Origin: Acidobacteriaceae bacterium
GTDB taxonomy: Bacteria; Acidobacteriota; Terriglobia; Terriglobales; Acidobacteriaceae
Direction: 5' to 3'
Assembly (NCBI GenBank): GCA_003134655.1
Contig: PLBY01000045.1
Coordinates: 206,322 to 270,321 of the forward strand
DNA length: 64,000 nt
Shown here piece by piece: positions 16,146 to 26,191 of this stretch. Under the pieces are notes generated by a model. That model ran no database searches and had not been told where the DNA came from. It saw only the letters and a list, made by a program, of their open reading frames with translations. The position numbers and the translations under genes were made by a program. Position 1 is the stretch's first letter, and every line of letters starts with the position of its first letter.

Positions 16146-17246
16146 ATGAGTTCGCAAGCAAAATCGCACGCCGAGTTGCGGGATCGAATGTTTCGTACGC
16201 AACTGCTGGCTTGGTATGACACGCACGCGCGCGATCTGCCGTGGCGCGAGAGTCACGATCCGTACCGGGTGTGGCTGTCGGAGATCATGCTGCAGCAGAC
16301 GCGGGTGGCGGCGGTGATTGTGCACTATCACGAGTTTCTGCGGCGGTTTCCTACGGTGGAGAAGCTGGCGCGTGCGCGGGAGGCTTCCGTGTTGGCTGTA
16401 TGGAGCGGCCTGGGATATTACCGGCGGGCACGCATGCTGCACGCGGCAGCGAAGGTTGTGGTGCGGGAACGGGGAGGGAAGTTTCCAGAAACAGCGGAGG
16501 GATTGCGGGAGTTGCCCGGAGTGGGGCGCTATACGGCGGCGGCGATTGCCAGCATTGCATTTGGCGAGGCGGTCGCGGTTGTAGACGGGAATGTGGAGCG
16601 GGTGCTGCAGCGGTTTTCTGGGCAGAGGCTGGTCGGGGAGGAATTCTGGCTGGCAGCGGAGACGTTGCTGGATCGGGCACGTCCGGGAGATTTCAATCAG
16701 GCGATGATGGAGCTGGGTGCGACCGTGTGTACGCCGCGGGCACCGGCATGCCTGACTTGCCCGGTGGTGGAGTTGTGCGCGACGCGCGGGGAGTTAGAGG
16801 GATCGGCAAAGAAGTCGCGACAGAAGAAGAGGGAGATTCATTACGTTCTGGCTCTCCGCGAGGACGCGGTATTTCTGGTGCAGAGAGCGCACAACGCGCG
16901 GCTGATGGCGGGGATGTGGGAGTTACCTGAGGTGAATGGAGGTGCCCCAGGGGCTAAAGCCCGGCCCAACGGGGCAGGCAAGATCGCAGCGCTGAAAGCG
17001 CTGCGCCACCCAAAAACAAAAAACGGTGACCATGCCGATGCCTGCTTCACGCTCAAACATTCGATCACGGTAACGGACTACACCGTACGGGTTTGGCGAG
17101 TGGCTGCGGCCTCACAGGAGGAAGGCAAATGGATTCCGGCGGAGAGATTGTCGCGGGTTGCGCTTACGGGGCTGGCGCGGAAAATTCTGCGGAAAGCGGG
17201 AATCAGTCCTCCCCATCCGAAAGGCCGGTTGCGTCATCTAAAGTAG
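16146..17246 (+). CDS. mutY: A/G-specific adenine DNA glycosylase, repeat-derived insert
   Basis: MutY removes adenine mispaired with 8-oxoguanine. The N-terminal HhH-GPD domain shows LPWRESHDPYRVWLSEIMLQQTRV, the helix-hairpin-helix ELPGVGRYTAAAIASIAF, and the catalytic Asp in VVDGNVERVLQR. The Fe-S loop is intact (CTPRAPACLTCPVVELC). The C-terminal NUDIX-like 8-oxoG-recognition domain starts at VLALREDAVFLVQR. Residues about 266-295 are an insert (GAPGAKARPNGAGKIAALK, then ALRHPKTKN) coded by a hairpin repeat at 16943-17016, just after the WELPEV strand. The reading frame is kept. Length is 366 residues. Confidence 0.95.
   Translation: MSSQAKSHAELRDRMFRTQLLAWYDTHARDLPWRESHDPYRVWLSEIMLQQTRVAAVIVHYHEFLRRFPTVEKLARAREASVLAVWSGLGYYRRARMLHAAAKVVVRERGGKFPETAEGLRELPGVGRYTAAAIASIAFGEAVAVVDGNVERVLQRFSGQRLVGEEFWLAAETLLDRARPGDFNQAMMELGATVCTPRAPACLTCPVVELCATRGELEGSAKKSRQKKREIHYVLALREDAVFLVQRAHNARLMAGMWELPEVNGGAPGAKARPNGAGKIAALKALRHPKTKNGDHADACFTLKHSITVTDYTVRVWRVAAASQEEGKWIPAERLSRVALTGLARKILRKAGISPPHPKGRLRHLK
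16943..17016. repeat. CTAAAGC/GCAGCGCT hairpin element inside mutY
   Basis: CCCCAGGGGCTAAAGCCCGG is followed by GCAGCGCT (16986-16993) with AGCGCTGC (16997-17004) and the tail GCCACCCAAAAA. It has the same order and tail as the intergenic copies at 5506 and 38240. Confidence 0.88.
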
Positions 17247-17311
17247 AAGCGGTTTGGCAGGTTATGCGCTGGCTGCGGCACTTATTGCAAGGACGAACCG
17301 GAGGACGAAAG

Positions 17312-17809
17312 ATGGCGGCATTGACCATTGGGGCGAAGGCGCCGGAGTTTGATTTGAAGACTTTGGATGGGAAGCGGTTCTCGTTGAGTGACGAACTCGC
17401 GCACCGGCCGGTGGTGCTGGTGTTTTTCAAGGTCTCGTGTCCGACGTGCCAGTATGCGCTGCCGTTGTTCGAGAGATTGCATCAAGCCTACGAGGGCCAG
17501 GGCGTCACGCTGGTGGGCATTTCCCAGAACGATGCCAAGGAGACGGCAGCGTTTAACAAGGAATTCGGGATCTCGTTTCCCGTGCTACTCGATGACACGC
17601 GTTCTTACCCAGCTTCGAACGCCTATGGGTTGACCAACGTCCCCACCATCTTCTGGGTCGCACAGGATGGGGAGATTGAGGTTTCCAGCGTAGGCTGGCT
17701 CAAGGCGGACTTTGAAGAGATCAATCGCAGGATGGCCACGGCGGGAGAGATTGCTCCGGCAGTGATGTTCAAGCCGGGCGAAGATGTGCGGGATTTCCGC
17801 GCGGGTTGA
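17312..17809 (+). CDS. Peroxiredoxin/TlpA-like thiol protein (AhpC-TSA family)
   Basis: The start at ATG 17312 follows GGAGGACGAAAG; the frame extends upstream but overlaps mutY. The 165-residue product has the thioredoxin-fold elements APEFDLKTLDGKRFSLSDEL, VVLVFFKVSCPTCQYALPLFERL, VTLVGISQNDAKETAAF, FPVLLDDTRSYPASNAYGLTNVPTIFWV. The CPTC motif suggests a thiol-disulfide or peroxide-reducing role. No signal peptide is seen, so it is probably cytoplasmic. It follows mutY by 65 bases and may be co-transcribed with it. Confidence 0.88.
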   Translation: MAALTIGAKAPEFDLKTLDGKRFSLSDELAHRPVVLVFFKVSCPTCQYALPLFERLHQAYEGQGVTLVGISQNDAKETAAFNKEFGISFPVLLDDTRSYPASNAYGLTNVPTIFWVAQDGEIEVSSVGWLKADFEEINRRMATAGEIAPAVMFKPGEDVRDFRAG

Positions 17810-18121
17810 GGGTCGAAAAACTAGCCGCCGGGCCGGTGGCTAACAAATCGCCGAGCTGCCGCTCGGCGGACGGGCGAAGGCGCCCGTCCCCACACAAGCA
17901 ATTACCCCACCCAAGGATACCAAGCTCACCACAGCGAGTAAGCCCGCGCATCTGGACACGTCCGGGCGGGTGCTTTGTTCCGAGAGTGGGTGGACTCTCG
18001 TGCGGTCGAGGGCGTCAGTTCTCGTCCAACCTCGGCGAGGCCTCCTTTACAATTCCTGTAGACCTACAGAAAAAAGGCTTCCAGCAAGCGCGCCGCTTGG
18101 TTTTGGGGGAGAGACCTGTTT
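17810..18121. other. Intergenic stretch with REP-like hairpins
   Basis: It holds the paired hairpins at 17851-17899 and, near 18055-18070, the small palindrome CTGTAGACCTACAG. The GGGGGAGAG ribosome-binding site of the next gene is near 18106. No gene is seen. Confidence 0.6.
17851..17899. repeat. REP-like double hairpin with CCCACA tail, copy 2
   Basis: CCGAGCTGCCGCTCGG forms a first stem. GACGGGCG (17869-17876), loop AAGG and CGCCCGTC (17881-17888) form the second, followed by CCCACACAAGC. Confidence 0.85.
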
Positions 18122-19819
18122 ATGCAAGGAAAGCTGAGAATTGTTTCAGCCTGTCTGATCGTGTGCGCCAGCCTGTTCGCATGGGCCGATGGCGCGGGTG
18201 CTGGGGGCTCGAAGGGCGCAAAGAGCGCGCCCTCGGTAAAGCTGCCGGGCCCGGCATTCGTGGCGCTGGAGACGATCACTCCGGAGCACATTCGCTGGCA
18301 CGTGCGCTATCTGTCGCATGACCTGCTGGAGGGACGAGGAACGGGGCAGCGCGGGGGCGACATTGCGGCGGAATATATCGCCACCCAGTTTGCTGAATAC
18401 GGGCTGAAGCCGGCCGGCGATCACGGCACCTATATGCAAAAGGTTCCTCTGGTGGGGATCACGACTCTGCCGGAGACCACGTTTTCTCTCGTTCCGAAGA
18501 AGGGCGAGACCATGAATCTGAAGCCGCTTGACGAATATGTCGCCTACGACCAGACGCAGCAGGCGCAGTCGGACGTGGATGCGGACATCGTTTTTGTGGG
18601 GTATGGAATTGAGGCGCCGGAGTATGGCTGGGACGACTACAAGGGTCTCGACGTGCGAGGCAAAGTCCTGCTGATGCTGGTGAACGAGCCGCCTTCAGAC
18701 GATCCCAAGTTCTTCAAGGGCAAGGCGCTCACCTACTACGGACGCTGGACCTACAAGTACGAAGAGGCGGCGCGCAAGGGCGCGGTGGGAGTGATCTTGG
18801 TCCACCAAACGCAGATGGCGAGCTATCCGTGGGAAGTGGTGCGGAACTCGAATTCCGGCGAGAAGTCGTTTCTGAAGCTGGAAGGACCGGCGCTGAAGGT
18901 GGCGTCGTGGATCCATTTGGATGTGGCGACGAGGCTGGCTTCGGCGTCGGGTATGAATCTGGAAAAGATGTTGAAAGATGCGCAGACGAAGGACTTTCAT
19001 CCCGTAAGTCTGGGGGCGAAGCTCAAGGCGCACATGGTGAGCAAGGTCCGGAATTTTGAATCGAACAACGTGGTGGCGATTCTGCCGGGCGCGGATCACA
19101 AGATGGCAGACGAAGCCGTGATGTATACCGCACACTACGATCACTTCGGCGTTCGTCCAGATATGCCGGGAGACAACATTTTCAACGGCGCCGAAGATAA
19201 CGCCACGGGATGCGGCATCCTGCTGGAAGTAGCGCGGGCCTTCGGAACGGCGGCGCAGAAGCCGCGGCGGTCGATTATCTTCGCCGCAGTCACCGCTGAG
19301 GAACAAGGGCTGCTCGGGTCGGAGTACCTGGGGAAGCATCCGCCGATTCCGGCGGGAAAGATTGCGCTGGATTTGAACTATGACGACGTGAAGCCGCTCG
19401 GGGCACCCGAGGAAGTGGAAGTCTCCGGGGCGGAGCGGACGGACTTCTATCCGTCAGTGCAGGCGACGGCGAAGGAGTTCCGGCTGGCGATTCGTCCGGA
19501 CGCGCGGCCCGAGGCGGGACACTTCTACCGCTCCGATCATTTCAGCCTAGCGCGGGTGGGCATTCCGTCGTTTTCGATCAACGAAGGCATGAAGTATAAG
19601 GGGCACACCGAGGCCTGGGGGCTCGAGCAGGAGCGCGATTACGTCGAGAAGCATTATCACCAGCCCAGTGATGAATATCATCCGGAGATGGATTTCGTGG
19701 GGGATTCGGCGATGGCGCGGTTTGGATTTGCTCTGGGATGGGAAGCCGCAAGTCTTCCGAAGCTGGTGGGATGGCAGAAGGGCGATGAGTTTGAGGCGGC
19801 GCGGACGAAGAGTCAGTAG
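18122..19819 (+). CDS. Secreted M28-family zinc aminopeptidase with PA domain
   Basis: The signal peptide is MQGKLRIVSACLIVCASLFAWADG. The early block ITPEHIRWHVRYLSHDLLEGRGTGQRG is typical of M28 peptidases. A PA domain is inserted (about 150-290). The catalytic zinc domain shows AHYDHFGV, NGAEDNATGCGILLEVARAF, AVTAEEQGLLGSEYL, LDLNYDDV and, near the end, HYHQPSDEY, together supplying the expected His, Asp, Glu, Asp and His ligands. It probably releases N-terminal amino acids from peptides in the periplasm or outside the cell. Length is 565 residues; the start at 18122 follows GGGGGAGAGACCTGTTT. Confidence 0.92.
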   Translation: MQGKLRIVSACLIVCASLFAWADGAGAGGSKGAKSAPSVKLPGPAFVALETITPEHIRWHVRYLSHDLLEGRGTGQRGGDIAAEYIATQFAEYGLKPAGDHGTYMQKVPLVGITTLPETTFSLVPKKGETMNLKPLDEYVAYDQTQQAQSDVDADIVFVGYGIEAPEYGWDDYKGLDVRGKVLLMLVNEPPSDDPKFFKGKALTYYGRWTYKYEEAARKGAVGVILVHQTQMASYPWEVVRNSNSGEKSFLKLEGPALKVASWIHLDVATRLASASGMNLEKMLKDAQTKDFHPVSLGAKLKAHMVSKVRNFESNNVVAILPGADHKMADEAVMYTAHYDHFGVRPDMPGDNIFNGAEDNATGCGILLEVARAFGTAAQKPRRSIIFAAVTAEEQGLLGSEYLGKHPPIPAGKIALDLNYDDVKPLGAPEEVEVSGAERTDFYPSVQATAKEFRLAIRPDARPEAGHFYRSDHFSLARVGIPSFSINEGMKYKGHTEAWGLEQERDYVEKHYHQPSDEYHPEMDFVGDSAMARFGFALGWEAASLPKLVGWQKGDEFEAARTKSQ

Positions 19820-19885
19820 CGGGCGCGAATATCGACTAGCGGTGTTTCCTCGCGGCATTCTTCCTCGTCGCATCTCCGAGCAGCC

Positions 19886-19934
19886 GCCGGGCCTTGCCCG
19901 GCAGGACAGCCGATGGCGGCTGTCCCCACATGAG
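19886..19934. repeat. REP-like double hairpin with CCCACATGA tail, copy 3
   Basis: GCCGGGC-CTT-GCCCGGC (19886-19902) is followed by GACAGCCG (19905-19912), loop ATGG, CGGCTGTC (19917-19924) and CCCACATGAGC. The second stem is nearly identical to that at 29790-29808. Confidence 0.85.
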
Positions 19935-20077
19935 CATCGATGCTTCCATCGTTTGTGACAAACAAAATCAACGAGTTAAGCCGGTAACCTAGGTAACTTT
20001 AGCGGCAGTCCTCCGCATGCTAACCTCGACCTGTCCGTTTGAAATCAGCAACTTCCGAATAGACTCCTGACTCAGGA

Positions 20078-22312
20078 ATGCCGCGAATTCCTATTTTTCG
20101 ACTGGGTGGAGCGCCGGATAAACCGGCGCCGCCGAATCTGGCTGCTTCCACGCCCTTCGTCTCGCTCGATGGAATCTCGGTCGGGGTCGATAACCTGCGG
20201 CACGATGTGGTGCTCAGCGCGAAGTTTGTGGAGCTGGCGCGGGCGCACATTGCACGGTTGATCGCGCGGCACGGAGAGTTGGAAGGATTGTTGTCGGCAG
20301 AGTCCTCGCGACCGACTCAGGGTCCTTCGTGGATGACACGTCAGGCGGGAAAACCTGCAGGGCCCAAGAACGATCCCGGAGGGTGGAAGGCGGCGCTGAC
20401 CGAACTGCAGGTCGCATCCCTCAATCGGGCCAAGAAAGAATTCAAGCTGTCGGTCGATCTGCTGGCGCGGCTGGCGGTCACCAAGTTTCTGCGCGCGGAG
20501 ATGAACCTGCAGTTTTCGCAGGTGCTGGAGCGCTGCCGCGTACTGCTGAAGAGCTACGACAACATGCGGCAGGGCAAGGCGCACGAGTACCGCGAACGGT
20601 TGGCGGCGTTCCAGGTACGCAAAAGAATCATCCTGCGCAAGGCGGGGCAGGAAATTTTTGAAACGCTACGTGAGGTCGAGAAGAGCACACTGGCGCGCAC
20701 CCGGCGGTCGCTGTTCGGGGAAGAGACCAGCGGAGGCAGCTATTTCACGTATCCGCTGTTTCTGAACCGGCTGCTGTTCTCCGAAGATGGGCGTGACGAC
20801 TACCTGTGCGCCGAGCATTACGTCATGCTGGGGAATTGGGACCGCGATCCGGACCGCTACGGCCGGATGCGGGAGGTGGTCTCGAGCTTTCTGCGTTCGC
20901 AATATGGCGAAGAGGTCAGCGCGGAGACCCTCGATTCCTGGATGAATGTCCCAGAGAACGCGCGTGAACTCGTGGGAACGGGGACCCCGGAAGATTCGGA
21001 CGAAGGGCTGGCCCAGCAGGAGCGCTTAGCGGAGTGGGTGCGGCTGCTGGAAGACGAGCGCGTCATGGAAAACGTGATCGCTTCGTATCACGTCGTGCCC
21101 TTGTTGAGCGAATACGCGCCCCGCATTAATGCGCAGCAGCTGAAGAATGCGCTGATCGACCGGACGGAATGTGACCGGGTCGAGCGCATGATTCAGGAGG
21201 GCAGACTTTCGCCGAACAGCCTGTACGCGGCGGTGGCCAAGGTCGCCAGTTGCCGCGGGGCCGAGCGGGCAAAAGTAGCGGCGCGGTTCCTGGGAGACTT
21301 CTTCCACTATCACCGCGATCTGCGGCGGCTCGAGATTTTAAACGCGGCTTTGGATTCCGTAAACCTGGTGGGCAACGAACGGTTGCAGGAGCTGTCGCGG
21401 GTGAACGGGACTCTCTACGAGTTTCTGCTTCCCGAGGAACAGGGAGGAACCGATTCGGAGAAAGTGCTGCGACACGTGGTCCTCAAGGCCGACGTGCGCG
21501 ACTCGACGCGGCTGACGCGGACGATGATGGAGAAGGGGCTGAATCCGGCGTCGTACTTCAGCCTGAATTTCTACGATCCGGTGAACAAGCTGCTGGAGAA
21601 GTACGGCGCGCAGAAAGTATTTCTGGAAGGCGACGCCATCATCCTGGCAATTCTGGAGCGCGAGGGCGAGCCCGGGTTGGCGGTGAGCCGCATGTGCGTG
21701 CTGGCGCGCGAGATCATTGAGATCGTGCGCGGGTACAACGAACTGATGCAGCGCTCAGGCATGCCCCAGTTGGAGTTAGGCCTGGGCATTACGGCGCAGG
21801 ATTCGGCGCCGCTGTACCTGATGGACGGCGAGCACCAGATCATGATTTCGGAAGCGCTGAACGAGAGTGACCGGTTGTCGTCGTGCAACAAGCGAGCACG
21901 CAAGGTGATGGAACCGCAGGCGGGGCCATTCCACGTCTATGCGTTTCAGGCCGCGGAACTGGACGAGAATGGCAACCCCGAAGATGTGATTCTGAGCTTC
22001 AACCTGGGCGGTATCCGCATGAATGAAACCGCCTTCCGCAAGTTGGAGAAAGAGATCACGCTCGAGCCTCTTAAAGTGAAGCTGCCACCGTCGCTGGCTT
22101 CGTCGGACAAAGGGGAGTACCACCTTTTCAGCGCTACGGTGCCGGTGGATCGCGACATTTTCCGCAAGATTGTAGTGCGCCAGAGCCGGATTCCGCGGAT
22201 CGACGCTGCCGACTTCTCAGTGAAGGGATGGACCGATCGGAAGTACTACGAAGTGTGCACTGATCCTGCGATTTACTCGGCGCTGGAGAAGCGCAAGGGC
22301 GCCGGACGCTGA
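20078..22312 (+). CDS. Large protein with divergent class III nucleotide-cyclase domain
   Basis: The 744-residue product has no signal peptide. The first about 450 residues are helical and unfamiliar (KKEFKLSVDLLARLAVTKFL, CRVLLKSYDNMRQGKAHEYR). Residues about 466-615 resemble a class III adenylate/guanylate cyclase homology domain: VVLKADVRDSTRLTRTM, EKYGAQKVFLEGDAIILAIL, and LELGLGITAQDSAPLYLMDG with ISEALNESDRLSS. Asp472 or Asp475 and Asp519 sit where the metal-binding aspartates lie. The sequence is too divergent to call it active, and the usual purine-specifying Lys is not obvious. A C-terminal domain of about 130 residues follows. The start at 20078 has only a weak signal, within a TCCTGACTCAGGA palindrome. 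It is convergent with tonB. Confidence 0.7.
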   Translation: MPRIPIFRLGGAPDKPAPPNLAASTPFVSLDGISVGVDNLRHDVVLSAKFVELARAHIARLIARHGELEGLLSAESSRPTQGPSWMTRQAGKPAGPKNDPGGWKAALTELQVASLNRAKKEFKLSVDLLARLAVTKFLRAEMNLQFSQVLERCRVLLKSYDNMRQGKAHEYRERLAAFQVRKRIILRKAGQEIFETLREVEKSTLARTRRSLFGEETSGGSYFTYPLFLNRLLFSEDGRDDYLCAEHYVMLGNWDRDPDRYGRMREVVSSFLRSQYGEEVSAETLDSWMNVPENARELVGTGTPEDSDEGLAQQERLAEWVRLLEDERVMENVIASYHVVPLLSEYAPRINAQQLKNALIDRTECDRVERMIQEGRLSPNSLYAAVAKVASCRGAERAKVAARFLGDFFHYHRDLRRLEILNAALDSVNLVGNERLQELSRVNGTLYEFLLPEEQGGTDSEKVLRHVVLKADVRDSTRLTRTMMEKGLNPASYFSLNFYDPVNKLLEKYGAQKVFLEGDAIILAILEREGEPGLAVSRMCVLAREIIEIVRGYNELMQRSGMPQLELGLGITAQDSAPLYLMDGEHQIMISEALNESDRLSSCNKRARKVMEPQAGPFHVYAFQAAELDENGNPEDVILSFNLGGIRMNETAFRKLEKEITLEPLKVKLPPSLASSDKGEYHLFSATVPVDRDIFRKIVVRQSRIPRIDAADFSVKGWTDRKYYEVCTDPAIYSALEKRKGAGR

Positions 22313-22357
22313 GGAAGGGATCGGCCCCTCCACGCGGACGCGAGCGACGCCCTAGAA

Positions 22358-24082
22358 CTAGAAATTCGTCCCCACCCGCGCCGGCTTAAACGGAATCTGG
22401 AACGTCGCCTCGACGTCAACGGGAGAGCCGTTCTTCGTAGCGGGCTGGAACTGCCACTGCGCGACTGCCTGGCTGGCGTATTGGTCGATGCGGTCATCGA
22501 CGCCGCGCAGGATGCGGACGTTCCCAACTGTGCCGTCGGCGTGGATGACCGCGTACAGGATCACCGTGCCGGCCACGTTCTCCCGCATGAGCTGAATGGG
22601 ATATTTGGGATCGACCTTGCGCGTGGCCATCGGCTGGGAGAGGTCGGCGGGCGCGTCGGGATTGCTCAGGTCATGACTGCTGTAGTCGCGAGCGAGTTCA
22701 GCGAAGCGGATGACCCAACTGCCTCCAGACGAGTTCAGGTTTGGCATGTTGAGTGTGACGGAATAGAATTTGCGGTTTCCGAAAACGGAGCGTTCGGCTT
22801 CGGAGAGTTTCGCCGAGTCGCCGGGCGGCGCCGGACGCGGCGGTGTGCCGGTCACGCGGGGCGGCGGGATGCTCGCCCTGAGATTTGGATTGACCGAATT
22901 GGTCGACGCCGTGCCAGATTCGCCCGCCACGGGCGAAGTCTTCGCCGCCGCGCTTCCGACGTAAAGTCCCGCCGGTAAGTCACCCGTTCCCTTTCGCGAC
23001 GATCCGCTTCCGCTTTTTTTATTGCCGCCGTTGCCGGTGGCGCCGGGCGAGCCGGACGCTCGGGGATGGCCCTCGGGCGTGGCAGCGAAGGCACCGCGGC
23101 GGTTCCCGGCAGGTGGGTCTGGGGGTGCGCCCACAGCGGGGTGCAGACTCAGTGCGATGACACGGCCGGGCTCTCCAAAAGACGCTCCGAAGGATCCTGC
23201 GGCAGAAACCGACGGGGGTGGAGGAACGACTTGCGGAGCGCCGCCAACGCCGGAAGATCGCGATCCGGGAGCAGTGCGCTGTTCGGCAACCGGGAGTTGG
23301 GGAGCAGGCGCGATTACCGCGCTCTGTCCGATGTTCAAGTCGCCGATGGGACGAGCAGATGCGGTCTCGACACTCGGCGGAGGCGCGACGATCGCAGGTT
23401 GCAAAGCCTGGTAAGCGGCCGCGTTCGAAGCACGCAGGTCTGGCGGCGGAGCTACGACGGAGTTCTCCATCTGGGGAGTGATCCGCGAAATCTCTGCGGC
23501 GGGCGTTAACGGAACATCGGGGATGGCGAGCCGCGGCTGCTCCCGCTTGTCGGACCACGCCACAATGTTGGGCAGGGCGACGTCGCGCTTCAGCTTGACG
23601 TTGGGCGGTGTCACGATGGTCTGCGATCGGTTATCGGCTTCAGGAGGCAGAGAAATGATCGGCTGGCGCGAGAATTCAGGATCCGCTTTCTGCGGCCGCC
23701 CCGATGACTCTGTGCGGGTATCGAGGGGCGGAAGATATTCCGACGGCTGGTAATAGATCACTTGCGAGTGGTCGAACGTTGGCATCGCCACCACTTGGGG
23801 TTGCAGCGCAAAGAAGCGGGTCAATCCGATCAGCAGCGCGAACGCAACGGCGTGATAGACGACCGACTGGAGAAATCGAGCCCAGGGAAGCGGGCGCGTC
23901 ACGAACACGTCTGGCCAAAAAGGCGCGGGGGCGGAACGCAATTCGAGCGCAGGAAGGCGGCGCGGAAAGACTAGATCGCGGAGGTTGCCGAAGAAGACGC
24001 GGGGCCATGAAGGCAGCTCGACCAGAAGCCGCGGAACGGGCGCGGGTTGCGGCATTTCGTCGCGGGGTCGGGCTGCGGTCAT
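22358..24082 (-). CDS. TonB family energy-transducing protein
   Basis: From the ATG at 24082 there is a cytoplasmic N-terminus of about 60 residues, one membrane segment (FLQSVVYHAVAFALLIGLTRFF), a long Pro/Ala/Gly-rich periplasmic spacer (for example IVAPPPSVETA, GGAPQVVPPPPSVS) and a C-terminal TonB domain (RKVDPKYPIQLMRENVAGTV, VRILRGVDDRIDQYASQAV, WQFQPATKNGSPVDVEATFQ). TonB couples the inner-membrane proton gradient to outer-membrane receptors; a receptor is coded at 61539 onward. An upstream in-frame ATG at 24238 would add 52 residues and overlap the aspS promoter, so I prefer 24082, although its ribosome-binding site is poor. No ExbB/ExbD genes are adjacent. Confidence 0.87.
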   Translation of the reverse strand: MTAARPRDEMPQPAPVPRLLVELPSWPRVFFGNLRDLVFPRRLPALELRSAPAPFWPDVFVTRPLPWARFLQSVVYHAVAFALLIGLTRFFALQPQVVAMPTFDHSQVIYYQPSEYLPPLDTRTESSGRPQKADPEFSRQPIISLPPEADNRSQTIVTPPNVKLKRDVALPNIVAWSDKREQPRLAIPDVPLTPAAEISRITPQMENSVVAPPPDLRASNAAAYQALQPAIVAPPPSVETASARPIGDLNIGQSAVIAPAPQLPVAEQRTAPGSRSSGVGGAPQVVPPPPSVSAAGSFGASFGEPGRVIALSLHPAVGAPPDPPAGNRRGAFAATPEGHPRASGSPGATGNGGNKKSGSGSSRKGTGDLPAGLYVGSAAAKTSPVAGESGTASTNSVNPNLRASIPPPRVTGTPPRPAPPGDSAKLSEAERSVFGNRKFYSVTLNMPNLNSSGGSWVIRFAELARDYSSHDLSNPDAPADLSQPMATRKVDPKYPIQLMRENVAGTVILYAVIHADGTVGNVRILRGVDDRIDQYASQAVAQWQFQPATKNGSPVDVEATFQIPFKPARVGTNF

Positions 24083-24217
24083 CCTTTCAATAGTAGATGC
24101 CGAGCGCGGAGTTGGGATAGCCGGGAGGACATCGATTTCAGTGAATTTCGGGCTTGATTCCGGAAAACGAACGCTCTGGTTTCTCGGCGCCGCAAGTTCT
24201 TCACAAGAAAGACCGTT

Positions 24218-24223
24218 TATAAT
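24218..24223 (+). promoter_or_regulatory. -10 candidate for aspS
   Basis: A perfect TATAAT, followed about 48 bases later by the aspS start. No clear -35. It lies in the tonB-aspS divergent region. Confidence 0.45.
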
Positions 24224-24270
24224 CTTGTGCTTCGGCATTCCGCCCTAATTTTTAGTGTGAAGGATATACC

Positions 24271-26124
<1,854 letters not shown>

Positions 26125-26146
26125 GGGTACAAAACATTCCTGCTTT

Positions 26147-26178
26147 CTGGGTAGGCAGCGCTTTCAGCGCCGCGATTG
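26147..26178. repeat. Partial inverted copy of the GCAGCGCT element
   Basis: GGGTAGGCAGCGCTTTCAGC followed by GCCGCGAT is the reverse complement of the second half of the elements at 5506, 16943 and 38240, with minor changes. It lies just upstream of the amidohydrolase start. Confidence 0.7.
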
Positions 26179-26191
26179 AGTTTCTTCCGAC

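Noticed and set aside
14913..16442. 509-codon minus-strand frame reading through rlpA
   Set aside because: Only the part from 15686 down is RlpA. The upstream part overlaps the small helical gene and mutY in other frames and has no signal.
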